From positions 17,101,789-17,165,788 of the forward strand of contig NC_087062.1 in NCBI RefSeq assembly GCF_963678635.1: 64,000 bases of DNA. The letters are read 5' to 3'. Below the pieces are notes generated by a model. It was given only the letters and a program-made list of their open reading frames with translations, had not been told where the DNA came from and made no database searches. Within the stretch, counting starts at the first letter, position 1. Each line of letters opens with the position of its first letter. The stretch comes from Symsagittifera roscoffensis. Its lineage: Eukaryota > Xenacoelomorpha > Acoela > Convolutidae. Shown in pieces: positions 42,792 through 54,295 of the stretch. The translations under genes were made by a program, and so were the position numbers.

Positions 42792-43550
42792 ATGGACGCA
42801 TCACTTGATGACGACTTGAGAGATTTTGAGGACCTTCTCTCACTCCTGCCACCAACTGATCCACTGGACTCGCAGATTTCAGCACTCACTAAACAACCAA
42901 CTGTTTCTACTACTACAACACCCACTGCAAAGCCAACCTCAACACGATCCTTCGTTGAGGCACTACTTCAAACCAATTCAGCTGTCCCAATAACTACAGC
43001 ATCAAAGCCACCACCCCTAAAAATTTCACCCCCTGATTTCAAAATACCCCTGGTTCCCTCGAATTCCAAAATTAAAAAACGGACCCAGATTGTAAGACCA
43101 TATAAGATACTAACGGCAAATACGCCGGTATCAACTTCTCAATATCCAATGACCATTAGGCGACAGCCCTTACACCCCACTGAATTAAATACTAAAATAC
43201 ATATTCAGTTAGAAAGGGAACGATACATTAATTCTAACAGCAATACCGGCTTCGATATGGATCTCAATTGTGCTTTGAATCCATTAATCAATCGTTTTAA
43301 ATTAGAAGCCTATCACCCTATAAAAAAAATGTACTCCATAACTAATTCCCTTTTTGATTATCAAAAAATCTATGTCCCAGCAAAATATCTGACAGCAAAA
43401 TTACAAACCCTCCAGTTAGATGACTATACTGAACAAATTCAGCGCAGTCATATCCATGAAACGCATCAAATCCGGGAGCTGAAAAAGCAAATCCACAATT
43501 TGAAAACAAAAAATCACCAACTTATAGCCCGGTTGGAAGGAAAATTGTAA
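42792..43550 (+). CDS. Hypothetical protein with acidic N-terminus and C-terminal coiled coil
   Basis: 252 aa, intact, starting 150 bp after the glycoprotein frame on the same strand. The first 25 residues are acidic (MDASLDDDLRDFEDLLSLLP), the next 100 are Pro/Thr/Ser-rich and disordered, a compact central part follows (about 130-215), and the last 35 residues are a coiled coil (HETHQIRELKKQIHNLKTKN). The layout of acidic start, disordered linker and oligomerising helix recalls viral phosphoprotein-type or capsid-accessory proteins, but there is no motif to name it. The spacer holds TAATAAAAAAAATTC, and a similar ATAAAAAAAAATACC follows the stop. Confidence 0.55.
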   Translation: MDASLDDDLRDFEDLLSLLPPTDPLDSQISALTKQPTVSTTTTPTAKPTSTRSFVEALLQTNSAVPITTASKPPPLKISPPDFKIPLVPSNSKIKKRTQIVRPYKILTANTPVSTSQYPMTIRRQPLHPTELNTKIHIQLERERYINSNSNTGFDMDLNCALNPLINRFKLEAYHPIKKMYSITNSLFDYQKIYVPAKYLTAKLQTLQLDDYTEQIQRSHIHETHQIRELKKQIHNLKTKNHQLIARLEGKL

Positions 43551-43919
43551 AAATTTTATCCTTTCATTTAAACATTTATTCTTTCGTTTTATATAGCTAT
43601 GTAGTATAGCTATTAATTTTTTCCTTTCTCAACAATTTTGACTTTTATAAAAAAAAATACCCCCTTTGTATGAACCAGTCCTCCCCTTATTACGCGTATG
43701 GACATCCACTTCACATACTTCAGGACAAAAGGAGACTTCGGAAAAAGAATTTTCAAGGAATGATATTATTAAACTAACCTGCAAACTTTTGAGAAACAAA
43801 TAATTTTGATGTATTTAATTTTATAGTTAAATCCTTTGGTTGTGTAAACTCTATTTTGATTTATAAATGTAACTGATGTATTTATATTCATTCAAGCCTG
43901 ACTCAAAGTATCAGTTGTT

Positions 43920-44775
43920 CAAAAACATCTGCTACCTGTAATACCAACAAAATATTGAACCAACTTTATGATATTGAAAGAAAAAGCTTCGATCGATCAA
44001 CAATTACCCCACTATTCAAGTGAAAGTAACAAAAATGAAAGTTTCAGTTTTTTCCTCTCCAAATAGGAGGATGGATATGTTCTGATTTCAAATAGAAACA
44101 AAAACATGAATTATTTTATTGCGTTCACAAATTGTGACGCCGCCGCCACCACAAAAGAAATATGTTTTTTTCCCTTGCAAAAGGAAGGGAAATGCTATTG
44201 AAATAATTCGTATAACGTTTTAAGCATTGAGAATTGAAACGACTATTCTCATTCAATGCGAATATTAACGATTCCTCTCGTAAAATACGAGCATACGAAA
44301 CCTTCTTCTCGTAAAATACGAATGTACGAATAGAGAATACGAAGCTTCCAAAAACATCTGCTACCTGTAATACCAACAAACTATTGAACCAACTTTATGA
44401 GATTGAAAGAAAAAGCTTCGATCGATCAACAATTACCCCACTATTCAAGTGAAAGTAATAAAAATGAAAGTTTCAGTTTTTTTCCTCTCCAAATAGGAGG
44501 ATGGATATGTTCTGATTTCAAATAGAAACAAAAACATGAATTATTTTATTGCGTTCACAAATTGTGACGCCGCCGCCACCACAAAAGAAATATGTTTTTT
44601 TCCCTTGCAAAAGGAAGGGAAATGCTATTGGAATAATTCGTATAACGTTTTAAGCATTGAGAATTGAAACGACTATTCTCATTCAATGCGAATATCAACG
44701 ATTCCTCTCGTAAAATACGAGCATACGAAACCTTTTTCTCGTAAAATACGAATGTACGAATAGAGAATACGAAGT
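43920..44775. repeat. 429-bp tandem duplication upstream of a TATA promoter
   Basis: The unit starting at 43920 is repeated at 44349 (offset 429 bp) with few differences. Each copy ends in short inverted words around TCTCGTAAAATACGAG and contains a GCCGCCGCCACC tract. A homologous right end abuts the promoter at 44820. Duplicated upstream blocks next to a promoter resemble the enhancer region of an LTR or viral terminal repeat, which is inference. Confidence 0.85.
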
Positions 44776-45000
44776 TAAGAAGTAACTTCTCATTTGATAC
44801 GAAAAGTGGTACGATTTCCCATCTGAGTATAAATAGAAGCTCAAAACTACGGGAATTCATTCCCAACAGTTTCTCTTCTAACACCAACACCACTCTCCTC
44901 AGCCACTCCAACCAATCACTAAAATAATATCTACTCTCAGTAAAAATATCTCTAATCTCACCGTTAAAATTGATATTGAGTCAAAAGGCAACTTGCTGTA
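44776..45000 (+). promoter_or_regulatory. TATA-box promoter with pyrimidine-rich leader
   Basis: GAGTATAAATAGAAG at about 44826 is a near-consensus TATA box. About 30 bp later comes a C/T/A-rich, G-poor leader (GTTTCTCTTCTAACACCAAC, about 44870 on) with CCAATCACT. No substantial ORF follows, so whatever it drove is lost, spliced further on, or non-coding. Confidence 0.55.
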
Positions 45001-45929
45001 AATTCATACTAACTTCTTTTCTAATAAAATATTTCTCAGCGAATTTTAGATTTACTTTCTAAGATAGAAAGTAGAAAGGACCCTTTATTCCTAGCAAGCG
45101 TTTTGTCCGACGTATATAGTTTTGCTAGCGTAATAATGTTCAAACATGTGTAATAGGGTCAATGTTCGCGACTATCTTTTTGACTTTATCGGTCGCGCCA
45201 ATTTTAATTCCGTGACCCAAAATCCATAGTCTGAACAGGGTTTTAAGCCACGGACAAACTATGGAAACACCGTATCTCGATCGCGACGTTCGAAAAATTA
45301 TAGTTGCGGACTGAGTCTGGCAATAGCGATCTCGGTCGCGATGGTCCAAAAATTTGTCGCGGTCTGGTCGAAAAATTAGTCGGGGACATGGTCAAAAAGT
45401 TACTCGCGACATGGTCGAAAAATAAGTCGCCAAAAAAATTTAAAAACAGTCAAAATAAACAAAAACTTTGAATGACAAATTGAAAGTCGAAACTTACAGT
45501 CAAACTGAAATTCAACATATGCAATTATTGTCGGGTAATTTGTTTGCACACAGTAAACAGACGCATTTTGCCGAAAAACCCTAAACATAATGGGTTTTTT
45601 TGTGCACTTAGCTAGACCAAACATTTTGCTGATCATTTACGGGACCGCCAACAGAAGGCCTACACATGGTTCCAAGGTAAGCTTTAAGCAACGTAACCAA
45701 ATCTAATTATTGTCAATTCTAAACTTCCAGGAAGCCTTTAAACATCGTAGCAAGAGGAAACAAAGCTAATTCCGCAGTAACAGGAGGAACAAACAAATGT
45801 TGGAACAAGCAAAATTAAGTAATAGAGCAACTGAACTATATCAGGAAATTTTTGCATGTATACGTTTATTTCTTAGGCCGAAAATATGTCTAAAGGGGTG
45901 TTAGATAAAAAAAACGGAGATGGTTCTCA
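45001..45929. repeat. Gene-free segment with GTCGCG-type short repeats
   Basis: About 45270-45435 repeats GTCGCGACATGGTCGAAAAAT-like units of roughly 27-30 bp, imperfectly. They relate in wording to the TTTCGACC units near 28300 and 47620. Homology to copy A of the segmental duplication begins near 45690. No gene supported. Confidence 0.55.
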
Positions 45930-46337
45930 TGCTTGAAGGACCGAATGCTTGAAAATTTCACCCAATCAAAATCGCTAAGCGTTTCTATTGGCTAACTGCC
46001 TTTCTCACAAAACCGAAGTCAAAATTAACAGAAAATGTATTAAATCAGTGGAAAATAATTGAAAATATTACAAATTGCGGGTTACAACTGCATTCCTGTC
46101 AGATAATTTTCACGATTCTCTCATCATTTTCAAGATCTAATGATTTCAAAATTATAAGAATTTTTCAGTCTTGAAAACTTATCTGCTTGTTATCTAATCG
46201 GTCAATAATAACACTAACGACCTGTATTTATTTTCTTACTTTGAAATTTTCGTGATTTACTTTGAGATTTTGAATACTCAATTCTGATTGGCTGAAAGTA
46301 AGTCAAAATTAATTTTAAGCATTCGGTCCTTCAAGCC
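45930..46337. mobile_element. MITE with CTTGAAGGACCGAATGCTT inverted ends
   Basis: GCTTGAAGGACCGAATGCTT at 45931-45950 is matched in inverted form by AGCATTCGGTCCTTCAAGC at 46319-46337, bounding about 408 bp. The counterpart is absent from copy A at the homologous place. No coding sequence. A target duplication could not be fixed. Confidence 0.7.
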
Positions 46338-46524
46338 TGAGGGACGCCACCAATAAAATGATAAGACATTAAGACTACAAGACATTAAAACGACCTATTA
46401 GAGTTAAAACATGTAAATTGAACTGTTCGAATTTAGTCGAGTTCTATTTCTCAGAAAAAGTATTGGAGAATTTGTTTGTCGCGTCGTCTTTAAATCGCAC
46501 CAAAAGTGGTTGCTGTCTTAACGG

Positions 46525-46943
46525 GTGCCGGACATCAAGCCGACGGGACTTCAAGCCGAATCGTAAAATTAGGGACTTCAAGCCGAATAGTTGCTTATAA
46601 AGTCGTGAAATATGATTAATTTGAAAACTTTTTTGAAAAAATTCTGAATTTCATGATCTTTCTTTACTAGTTATAGGCGTTTTCAGAAAATTTAAGCCTC
46701 CAAATGATGTTTCGGAAAGTTGAAAAGTAAAACATGGTTGAAGGCATTTTTCATGTTTATAATTTATGCATTTCAAAAACAATCAGAAGTGGCGCATTGT
46801 CATGAATAACGCTTATTATGGACTAAACATGACTATAAATTTTTGAAAAGCAACATTTTACAGGTTAAAAAAAAATAGTGCTCTGAGGTGCTTAAAAGTT
46901 TAAATTTCGGAAGTCCCGTCGGCATGTTTTCTTAGACCCGGTT
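46525..46943. mobile_element. Inverted-repeat element with GGACTTCAAGCCGA repeats (copy 3, opposite orientation)
   Basis: Begins GGGTGCCGGACATCAAGCCG and ends TTAGACCCGG, the reverse of the elements at 20849 and 21374. TTAAC flanks it on both sides. Copy A at the same site (about 22660) reads straight through without the element, so this is an insertion after the segmental duplication, with an apparent 5-bp or TTAA-type duplication. That differs from the 7-8 bp seen at copy 1. Confidence 0.75.
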
Positions 46944-46970
46944 TAACAACTATCGTACTAGAGAGAGTTC

Positions 46971-49900
46971 AAAAAGTTCGGACGTACAGAATTAATTAAA
47001 AAGAGCAACTGTCTAGATATCAATGAAAAATAAAACTGAAATAAACATAACGTCGAAAGTACATAAAGCAGAGTTACGGAATCTACTTAACAATCCCCCT
47101 TTCAAAAAAGGGGAGGAGAACGTTAAAAAGATTACTTGCAGCAAAATTTCGACCAATCAGAATGCAGCAAAATCCGAATATACATACAATGCTCTTGTGC
47201 GAACTTACCATTTTTATTAACAGGGGTGGAGTTTCTTTAGTAGTTACAATAGGGGGAGGGGGATTGTTAAGTTGATCCGAGTTTCGCGCAAAACCTATAA
47301 CCATGGAGGGCGATTGCAACGGAAGCGTCGAAATGTTTTATAGTAAAATCTGGATGTTCATAGCAGTATTTAAAAATTAGGCTAGCTTAATCATCAGATA
47401 ATCGACGATCTCGCATTTTGAATTTGGTCTGACAAAAATTCAAGGTTGTTCGGCTCCAGATTGTGCATGCAAAAAAGCGTCGAAACGCACTGATTGTTCA
47501 TTTTATTTAAATCTGTCTGTCCGAATTTTTTCCGAAAAGGCCATCTAAAATTGGAGAAACTTGCAGGATAAAAATGCTTTAGCTGAACGCAAAATACCCG
47601 GGTCTAGGTGCTCACTTTGTTTCGACCGTCTCGTCCAAAAATCTGAATATTTCGACTGGCTCGACCAAAAATTGGCATGTTTTGACCATCTCATAGACGA
47701 GCTTAATATGCCAAAGAACAGGTCGATAACCATCAAAATGTAGATTGCGCACAGTTAAAACAACGGTCGATCACTGTCGATGCACAATCGAGCACGTCGA
47801 ACAAAACCAAAAGATAGGTCAAGCACAGTCGAAACATATCGCGAGCGCTGCCAAAGCCAATAAACGGACGAGTCAAACATAAGTCAAACACTTCCAAAAC
47901 ATAGATTAAATCCAGTCAAAATATAGAAATGGTCTGATTAAGAAATGAACAAACTCGTCAAAAATTAAGATTAGGAAATCGTCAAAGATGGCTAGTTAAA
48001 ACGATCTGATTAAGAAATGACCAAAATTGTCGAAAATTGAGATTAAGAAATTGGAGTTAAAAAGGGCTAGTTATAATGTCAAAATTTGTTTGAAGAAACA
48101 AATCACACCGAGCCCAAATATTCGGTTGCTTTCATTACAAAATTTGTAACAAAAAGAAGATTTTCAGGTTCGAATACAAAATTAAACTGCTCGCATCACT
48201 CAAAATTGCTGCGTATATTTTCATTGTTTTTATAGAGCTGTACGCCCTGAAGTTTTTTATCAAACTTTTCACTTTCTTGAGCAAGCATTTTTCTTTATTC
48301 GTTTCAAATCATTTAAAATTTTTGTTCATTTTCGAAAAAGATTTGTGTGTTGTTCCGACTTTTGAAGAAAAAGAGCGGTTAGTTGTTTTTTGTGCTTGTG
48401 ACAAAATTTTTCCCATACTATCTCAAAAACATTGATATACTAAGTTTTAAAATTAAGCAAAAATCACCTGTGTTTTTTTGATACATTAGATAGGCTTGAA
48501 ATTTTTCAGTATGGCGTTGAAGTTATTGCTCTTTTTTCTTTCGTTTTTTAAAATTGAAAGTGTCAACATATCCCGGCTCAAACGTTAGCACTTTTTTTCA
48601 ATTCCCTTTGGCAAGATTTTTTGGCACTCCTGTACTTCGGCGCTCTTTTATTTAGCCAATAACGCTTGCGTAAATTACAAAACATCTACTTTGAAAAATA
48701 TATTTTACTTTTTGACTTAGCTGTCGCGTACCCAGTTTAGTCTACAAGCAATGACCAAATTAACGAGGATCGCATGCTGCTTTTAAAAATTGTTATTTAG
48801 CCGAATTGAGTCTCAATTTTGCTTAACAGTTGCAGGTTAAATAGAAAACAAGACTGGTCGTATCAGGGCAAAGCCCTGATTGTTCCCACTGCCTTTTAAG
48901 GTCTATGGGGCAGTAAAAACCTGAACAAAATAAATGTAATAAAAAAAATTTTTGTTGAGATTTCTTGTGAAACTCAACGCCGTCACGCCATTTAAAGTAA
49001 AAAATGGAAGATTTTGCTCCTAGTAACAAATCAATTATGGCGAATAAGCTTCTTTTAACCAATTTGGAACAATTTCTGAGACGAATTAAATCTCCGTTAA
49101 CGCGTTCATAGCGCAAATTATATCGCGCTTTAATAGTCCCAAATTATCCAAAATTGCAAAATTCAAACTCTCGTAACTTTATGAAACAGGATTACAGGTG
49201 AAATATCTTTTGAAGTCTAAACTCAGGACAACAATAACTCTTGAATGATATAAAGAAATTCCGACAAAAATGACTAATTATTAAGGCGAAATTTGTCCCC
49301 GAGCACAAATATTCCGTTACTTTCAAAAATAGCTAATCCGAGAACGCATTTCATACTTTTCGCAAACTTTTGCACCAGTGCTGATTGATTGCTGGTTTTT
49401 TGATGATTTTCATGCGGACACTGTCGACTATCTGACAATATACGACATCAAAAAATCGGATGTTTTTTTCCAAATGATTTGATTCAATAAAAGTTTTAAT
49501 TCTATTTCGAGTTTGAGTAGTTGTTTCGATGTTGCGCAGTATTTTCGAAATTTTGAGCCTGGGTTCCTTTTAAGCGCTTGCTTATAAGTTAAACTTATTT
49601 TATCTGATGAAACGCTCAAAATTTTGTACAAGTAAACGAGCATAATGATGAGCGCGCCAGTGTGAAGAGCATGCATAAATATGAAATCATCTAGCACTTT
49701 ATTTCTTTATTAAATCTACCACTTCACATACTATGGCCTCGATTGAAATTTTTTGGGCTCATTTTTAAAGATTTATGAGAAAGACAAGAGTAGTGATGGA
49801 GTATTTATCATTACGCCCTTTCTGGTTATAACTTTGCTTGTAAAATAAAATTCCAGGAAACATTTTCTTCCAACAAAAATGGTTTTGCTTTTCAGATAGA

Positions 49901-50290
49901 TTATGACTAGGGGCGAAGATTATGATAGTGGAAAAAGCATGAAAAAAAATCACACGATAAGTAACTCATCAGGTTAATAGTCAGGAACACTAACTAGAAT
50001 TCCTCCTTCAAAATAATCTCATTCAGTCCCTCCATAAAAGATATTGGAATACAACAGTTTTTAAAAACTCTTCGTTTCGTTTCTGGGAGGATTTCTCAGT
50101 TCGCAAAATTACGAACTTTTTACACAGCAACCGGCTATACCCTTGGTATTTTTTTTAAAGGTGATGCACTAGTTTACCAAAACCTGCACTATTTTGAAAC
50201 TAGGCGAAACTTTGGCTTGGGTCGCTCTGATAGACTTAAGTTGAATTATGCACATAAGTGGACTGTCATCAAATCAATATTTTTTTTAAG
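46971..50290. other. Copy B counterpart of intron 1: repeats, no supported gene
   Basis: Contains the 560-bp TTCGGACAGACAGA element (46971-47530), short TCGACC repeats (47610-47700), a diverged repeat right half (47960-48150) and a copy of the palindrome-ended repeat (48842-49330). Frames that look open in copy A are broken here and vice versa, which argues against hidden genes. Confidence 0.6.
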
Positions 50291-52972
50291 ATTCAGCCGG
50301 GCAAGGAGGGGGAGGGAACAGATAATAAAGAGAACTCTGGAGACAAAATTGAAGAAGATGGTCAAGACGAACCACCGAAAGAAAAGGCGGAAGACGATGC
50401 TGGGGCCGATGAGACAGTCGAGGAGGTGAAAGAGCCCGAAGACAACAAAGTAAACGAAGAAATTCCTGCTAAAACTCCTGGAGATGAAAATGCTGAAACA
50501 GTAGCAAAAGTTCACGACGAGGAAGATGACGCAAGTAGTCAAGAGGGAGAAGAAAACTTAGACAATGATAGAGAAAGCATGGCTAACAAGATGCTAGGCG
50601 AAGCAGATTCTAACAATATTGAAGATGAGTACATAACAGATCAAATTCCATCTGACAGAGTGCCCGAGTTCCAGAAACCGGGAACTGAAACGATTCCAGA
50701 AGGAGGACAAGACGTGGAAACAGAAGGGAAAATAAAACCGGATGATACAATCGTCGCACCTGTTGGACCAAACGCGCAAGAACTTCCTGAAATGCGAACA
50801 GAGCAAGAGACTGTTCAGAACGAGGGAACAATGGGAACAGAAGGCGAGGGTCAGAAAACCTCCCAGCCAACAAGTCGCGCAGGTGGTCATTCATCAGACG
50901 CTCATTTGTCCACAACAACAGATGGTCCTTCTACTGAGCCTCCACCGGCAGGTCGGGTTAAAAAAGAGCAGCCGGAGAAAAAGAGGGGATCGTCGGCAAA
51001 CTCAAAGCCGACTGCCAAACAGTTAAATCATTGCTTGAATCTCGACTGGTGCTTCGGGGTGAACAAATATTGCCCAGCTCTAAACATGCTGTACAAACTA
51101 AACGCGGATGATCCTGGCCGTGATTCGGTTTTGTACACGTGTTCGAATATTGCTGTTTTGTACGACTTCAACGAAAACACTCAAACATTACTTCAAGGCC
51201 ACAGTCACGCAATTACATGCACGGATACAAGCGAAGATAAACGCTGGCTGGTGACTGCCGATTCTGGGAAGTTCGCGTCCATAATTATTTGGGATACCTT
51301 CACTTTCATCCCGGTTCAGACCATTTTTGATCCCCATCCGAGTGCTGACGGATCTGGCGATGACACAGGTGTCGCAGCAATTGCGATGACTAATGATGCC
51401 AAGTATATAGCTAGTGTCAGCTCTTCGACTCCACAATCTGTCAGCATCTGGGATTGGACATCTCGTAGTGGTGTCAGCGCCACCGCAAGTGTCACTCTGA
51501 GCCTCCATGACACTCATGTTCAAACGTTCATCAAGTTCAATCCAGCTAATCCATTTCAGTTGGTATCTAACAGCCAAGATCAAGTCGTATTCTACCTTTG
51601 GGACGGTGCTGAAAACTTGAATTACCATGACCCTAAAGTGACCGATAAGGACTTCAATAGATTTGTCGGTACCTTCAGCCAATCTATTCACGCTCCTGGA
51701 AGTAAATGGACGTTCACGGCAACGAGCGCTGGCAACATGGTTGTTTGGGCTCCTGACAAGGCTCTGGACCGACAAGCTGCTAGCACCCCTTCGGCACTAT
51801 ACAAACTGAAAGCATTCAAACTTGTGAAGCTGCAAGAGCGAGCCTTAACGGTATTGACAACCCATGACCAATACGTAGTCACTGGTGATATTGCTGGGTG
51901 CATTAAGTTCTACGACAACCAATTAAGAATGATCAATTGGTATCAGGACTTCGACAGAATTGGCCCTATTAATTCAGTGTCGTTCGCGTACTGTCCAGGG
52001 TTTCCGTTCACGGTAGCCAGGAACAACAAAATGCCGACAGATGCGACAATTGAAGCGAATAAATTTCCCATTAAAGATTTCATCATCAGCACCATAACTG
52101 CCAAAGTAGGAAAGGTTCAAAATGACGGGACTGAACTAGTAATGATTTCACAGGAGCACGATGAAGCAATCTACGCACTGGCAGCGCATCCGAAAAGGTC
52201 GCACATTTGCATGGGAAGTTTTGCAGGTTATATCAAAGTCTGGGACTATGAGAAGAAAAAAGTCGTGTGTGATCTTAAGCTGAAATTCAAACAATTAGTG
52301 ACATGTTTGACCTATGACCCCTCAGGTACTTTTATCGCCTTTGGGTTTGACGATGGAAATGTTCGGGTCATGGATTCTTTGACCTTGGCTGATGAACTCA
52401 AACAACCTTTTGCCATGTCGCAAAAGTCAATCACCCATATCAAATTCTCGCACAATTCTAAATATCTCGTGACTGCAGATAAAGACTTATGCGTGGTTGT
52501 CTACAAAGCTCAGTTTAGCGAAGGTTCGGCGCCATTTGTTTTCTTCGGCAAAAACCGAGCGCACTACAAAGAGATCACGGAAATCATGTTCGGAGTCGCA
52601 CTGGAAAGCGAGTTTCCACGACTTATGTCAATCGGTAGAGACAGAGTGCTAGTCGAGTACGACCTTGAAAACAGTTCGGAAGACGACATCCGAATTGCCA
52701 GCACTAATAAAATCGAGCAAAGCGGGGTACCTTTGAGTCTCGCGTGGTATCCGCCGGTTATGAAAGAGGATTTCTTGATTACAGCGAACGATCAGTTTAA
52801 ACTGAAGTTGTTCAATTCGACTACCAAGATGTGTAGGAAAACTGTTCTCGGGCCGACTTACGGGACGCCGCTGACCAAACTGGCGGTGCTTCCGCATATC
52901 GAAGACCCATTTAAGGAGCCAAGGTATAAAGCTAAAATCAGATGTGAATGCACAAAACATACAAATAACTAA
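50291..52972 (+). pseudogene. CFAP251: CFAP251-like copy B, exon 2 (WD40 region), without exon 1
   Basis: Open throughout and about 13 amino-acid differences from copy A over 877 residues; no indel. The acceptor has changed from TTTCAG to TTTAAG. No acidic first exon lies upstream; the only one known is at 13430, so this exon could be used only by very long splicing from copy A. The exon 2 donor (CCAAG|GTATAA, 52923) is kept, but the exon it should join is deleted. Reading through ends at 52970-52972. A truncated WD40-only protein remains possible. Confidence 0.7.
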
Positions 52973-53521
52973 AACTTGCGAAAAGTTTTCAAACAATTGA
53001 TATGTGCACTTTTAATTGTAACAACGCACGTAAATGAACAACTTTCAGAAAAAATTGAAGTTTTCAATTGTTTCAACGCGCACGAAATATAAAAGCTTGA
53101 TAAAACTATATTGAAATAAATAAGGAAAACTATACCCTTCCATTCTAAAATAGTCCATTTTATCACATTGGTTTTTTTCAACTACCCGAAATTTTTCGTC
53201 CCCATCATTCCAAAATAAATGATTCCCAATTCACGATAAAAAAACGCAAGATAATCGCTTAAAAGGAGACTGTCTTGTCCGTCCGTTACTTTGTTTCAAT
53301 TCCTCAATCTGCAAGTTTCATGCACCCCTCCATCAATAGACCGCCAAATTTGAGAGATCTTTTAACCGGGCAGTTTTCAATTTCAGCGTCAGATAATTCC
53401 CCACCAGCAAGGCAAATGTTCTCTTTTTAATTATAGGGGGAAAACATTTGCACTTTTATACTTTCAGGAATTGCATTTTCATATATGTTGAATTACTTTT
53501 TAACTTTGTTCCATTTTCCAG

Positions 53522-54295
53522 GTTCACTTTCCTGCTATTGAGGCCTGTTCTAAGCTAGGCGGCGAAGACCTAGTCCCTTTCTACGACCTAATGCAGGGAG
53601 GAAGGGAAGGTCATCTGTTTAAAGAACTCGAGGACTACTTCGATTACGCAATGGTCAGATCACAAGGGGTCAACACAATGAAAAAACGACATGTCTCTGT
53701 TACTATTCCGATCAGCGAGATCCCATTTGTAATGCGAGCTCTCGGATTTTACCCAACCGAACAGGAAATCGAAGACATGCTGAATGAAATTAAGTTTTCA
53801 AAGTACGTGGAGACCGGAAATTACGTAACTGACATCGACCTGAACACTTTCATAAAGTTGTACGTCAATCATCGTCCAGCTTTTGGACTGAACCCGCACC
53901 TAATTGCCGAATCTTTTGAGCATCTTGGAGTCATGGACCAAAAAGGCCATTACATAATCGATCGCGACGAGTTCATAGAGATACTTCAAAACCGAGGCGA
54001 GCAGCTCAACGATTCGGACCTAGCCGAGTTCATTTCTGTTCTGCTCGGAATAAGCCCTGAGGGATCGGTTTCTGAGATGAAAGAGTTCAAAGCGATCGAA
54101 CAAGACCCGGATTTATTTGCCCGACTACCGGTAGAAATTTCGGCCGATTTGTTTTCGAACACGCTCCTCGGCTTTCCGGTCTCAAGTATCATGACCAATA
54201 ACGGCGTTGAAGAGTCAGAAAAGGGATCAAAATGGACTCCCGAGGCATCGGCTAAAAGTGTGCGCCTTGTGACCACAGGAACTCAGGCTGAATGA
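53522..54295 (+). pseudogene. CFAP251: CFAP251-like copy B, exon 4 (EF-hand-like domain)
   Basis: Same 774-bp length as copy A exon 4, after the same CCATTTTCCAG acceptor, and still open. It differs at roughly 14 residues from copy A, proportionally far more than exon 2 does. Without exon 3 the exon 2 donor (two spare bases) cannot join this phase-0 exon in frame, so the domain is stranded unless expressed alone from an internal ATG (53591). Confidence 0.7.

Noticed and set aside
35736-45690. LTR retrotransposon around the glycoprotein
   Set aside because: I looked for direct terminal repeats and for protease, reverse transcriptase or integrase motifs and found none; only the 429-bp duplication at one side.
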